A stretch of DNA of 64,000 nt, taken from the NCBI RefSeq assembly GCF_015832195.1, contig NC_052018.1:57721666-57785665 (forward strand), read 5' to 3'. The position numbers and the translations under genes are program-made. The notes under the pieces are model-generated. The model was given only the letters and a program-made list of their open reading frames with translations. It searched no databases and was not told the origin of the DNA. Source of the stretch: Motacilla alba alba (taxonomy: Eukaryota; Chordata; Aves; Passeriformes; Motacillidae). This document shows, piece by piece, positions 63,701 to 64,000 of the stretch (position 1 is its first letter; each line of letters opens with the position of its first letter).

Positions 63701-64000
63701 CACTGCTAAAAATGTTTTCAGAGGTTCACAATTCCACTGGAGCTTTTCTAGTCTTTGCTTTTATATAATGAAGATGTGTCTCTGGTCAGAAAAGGTTATT
63801 TGTCTAATACTGGACTAGACCTTGATGTATTATCTGCTTCTGCCTTTGACCCAATGTACTGCTTGCTGCAGTGCTGTCTGCCTCACCATCCTGAACCTTT
63901 TTACTCTTCCGCAGCTTCTGAGTATAAATAAAAAGCTGAAGTTCAGGGAGCCTGTGTATGTGATTCCAAAGACTTCCTGCATAAATATATTTCAAGGTCA

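Larger units (their letters stand above)
48972..64000 (+). other. PLEKHG1: PLEKHG1 intron following the first coding exon (runs off the window)
   Basis: From the donor at 48972 to the right edge I found no frame that continues the DH domain, so the whole 15 kb is read as one intron. It contains a composite CR1 on the minus strand (50450-52045), two strong inverted repeats (55628-55660 and 56980-57016), an ATAA-type microsatellite at 60755, and otherwise AT-rich unique sequence. The open frames here (for example 58383-58790, 135 codons) carry no recognisable domain. Confidence 0.75.

Overview
The window looks like intronic vertebrate DNA, and most likely comes from a bird, probably a passerine. 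It is AT-rich and CpG-poor, with very few long open frames. Its recognisable interspersed repeats are CR1 LINE fragments plus one SINE with a tRNA-Ile-like head and a CR1-like tail, of the TguSINE1 type I know from zebra finch. I see no bacterial, viral or plasmid content, no CRISPR array, no operon and no rRNA gene.

One protein-coding exon can be firmly assigned. Positions 48433-48971 (+) are the first coding exon of PLEKHG1, a Dbl-family RhoGEF. The exon has a 119-nt 5' UTR part, an ATG at 48552 in a strong Kozak context, 140 codons and a phase-0 splice donor at 48972. It encodes the serine-rich N-terminus and the first helix of the DH domain. The rest of the DH domain, the PH domain and the long C-terminal tail must lie beyond the right edge, because I see no further PLEKHG1 exon between 48972 and 64000.

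Layout: 1-42.4 kb is the upstream region or 5' intron, with a CR1 3' end (about 3245-3465, +), the SINE (7672-7812, +), short tandem and inverted repeats, a 28-nt poly-C run at 33305 and two small CpG-richer patches (about 11.1 and 35.7 kb). At 42.33-42.77 kb there is a third CpG-richer patch. It holds a TATA-like box, an AP-1 motif and an ideal splice donor, and is a candidate alternative first exon for PLEKHG1. From 42.57 to 48.43 kb is its proposed intron, with a CR1 fragment (44858-45378, -). From 48.97 to 64.0 kb is the next PLEKHG1 intron, with a composite CR1 (50450-51055 and 51645-52045, -) and two strong hairpins.

I did not find an undescribed biological system. The best leads are regulatory or structural: the candidate alternative promoter, a splice acceptor built from a (GTTT)5 microsatellite, a 25-bp palindrome with paired FOX and RUNX half-sites, a perfect 14-bp hairpin, the poly-C run, and a CR1 fragment that has gained a consensus splice donor. 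All identifications come from reading the sequence and from memory of the families; no database search was run.
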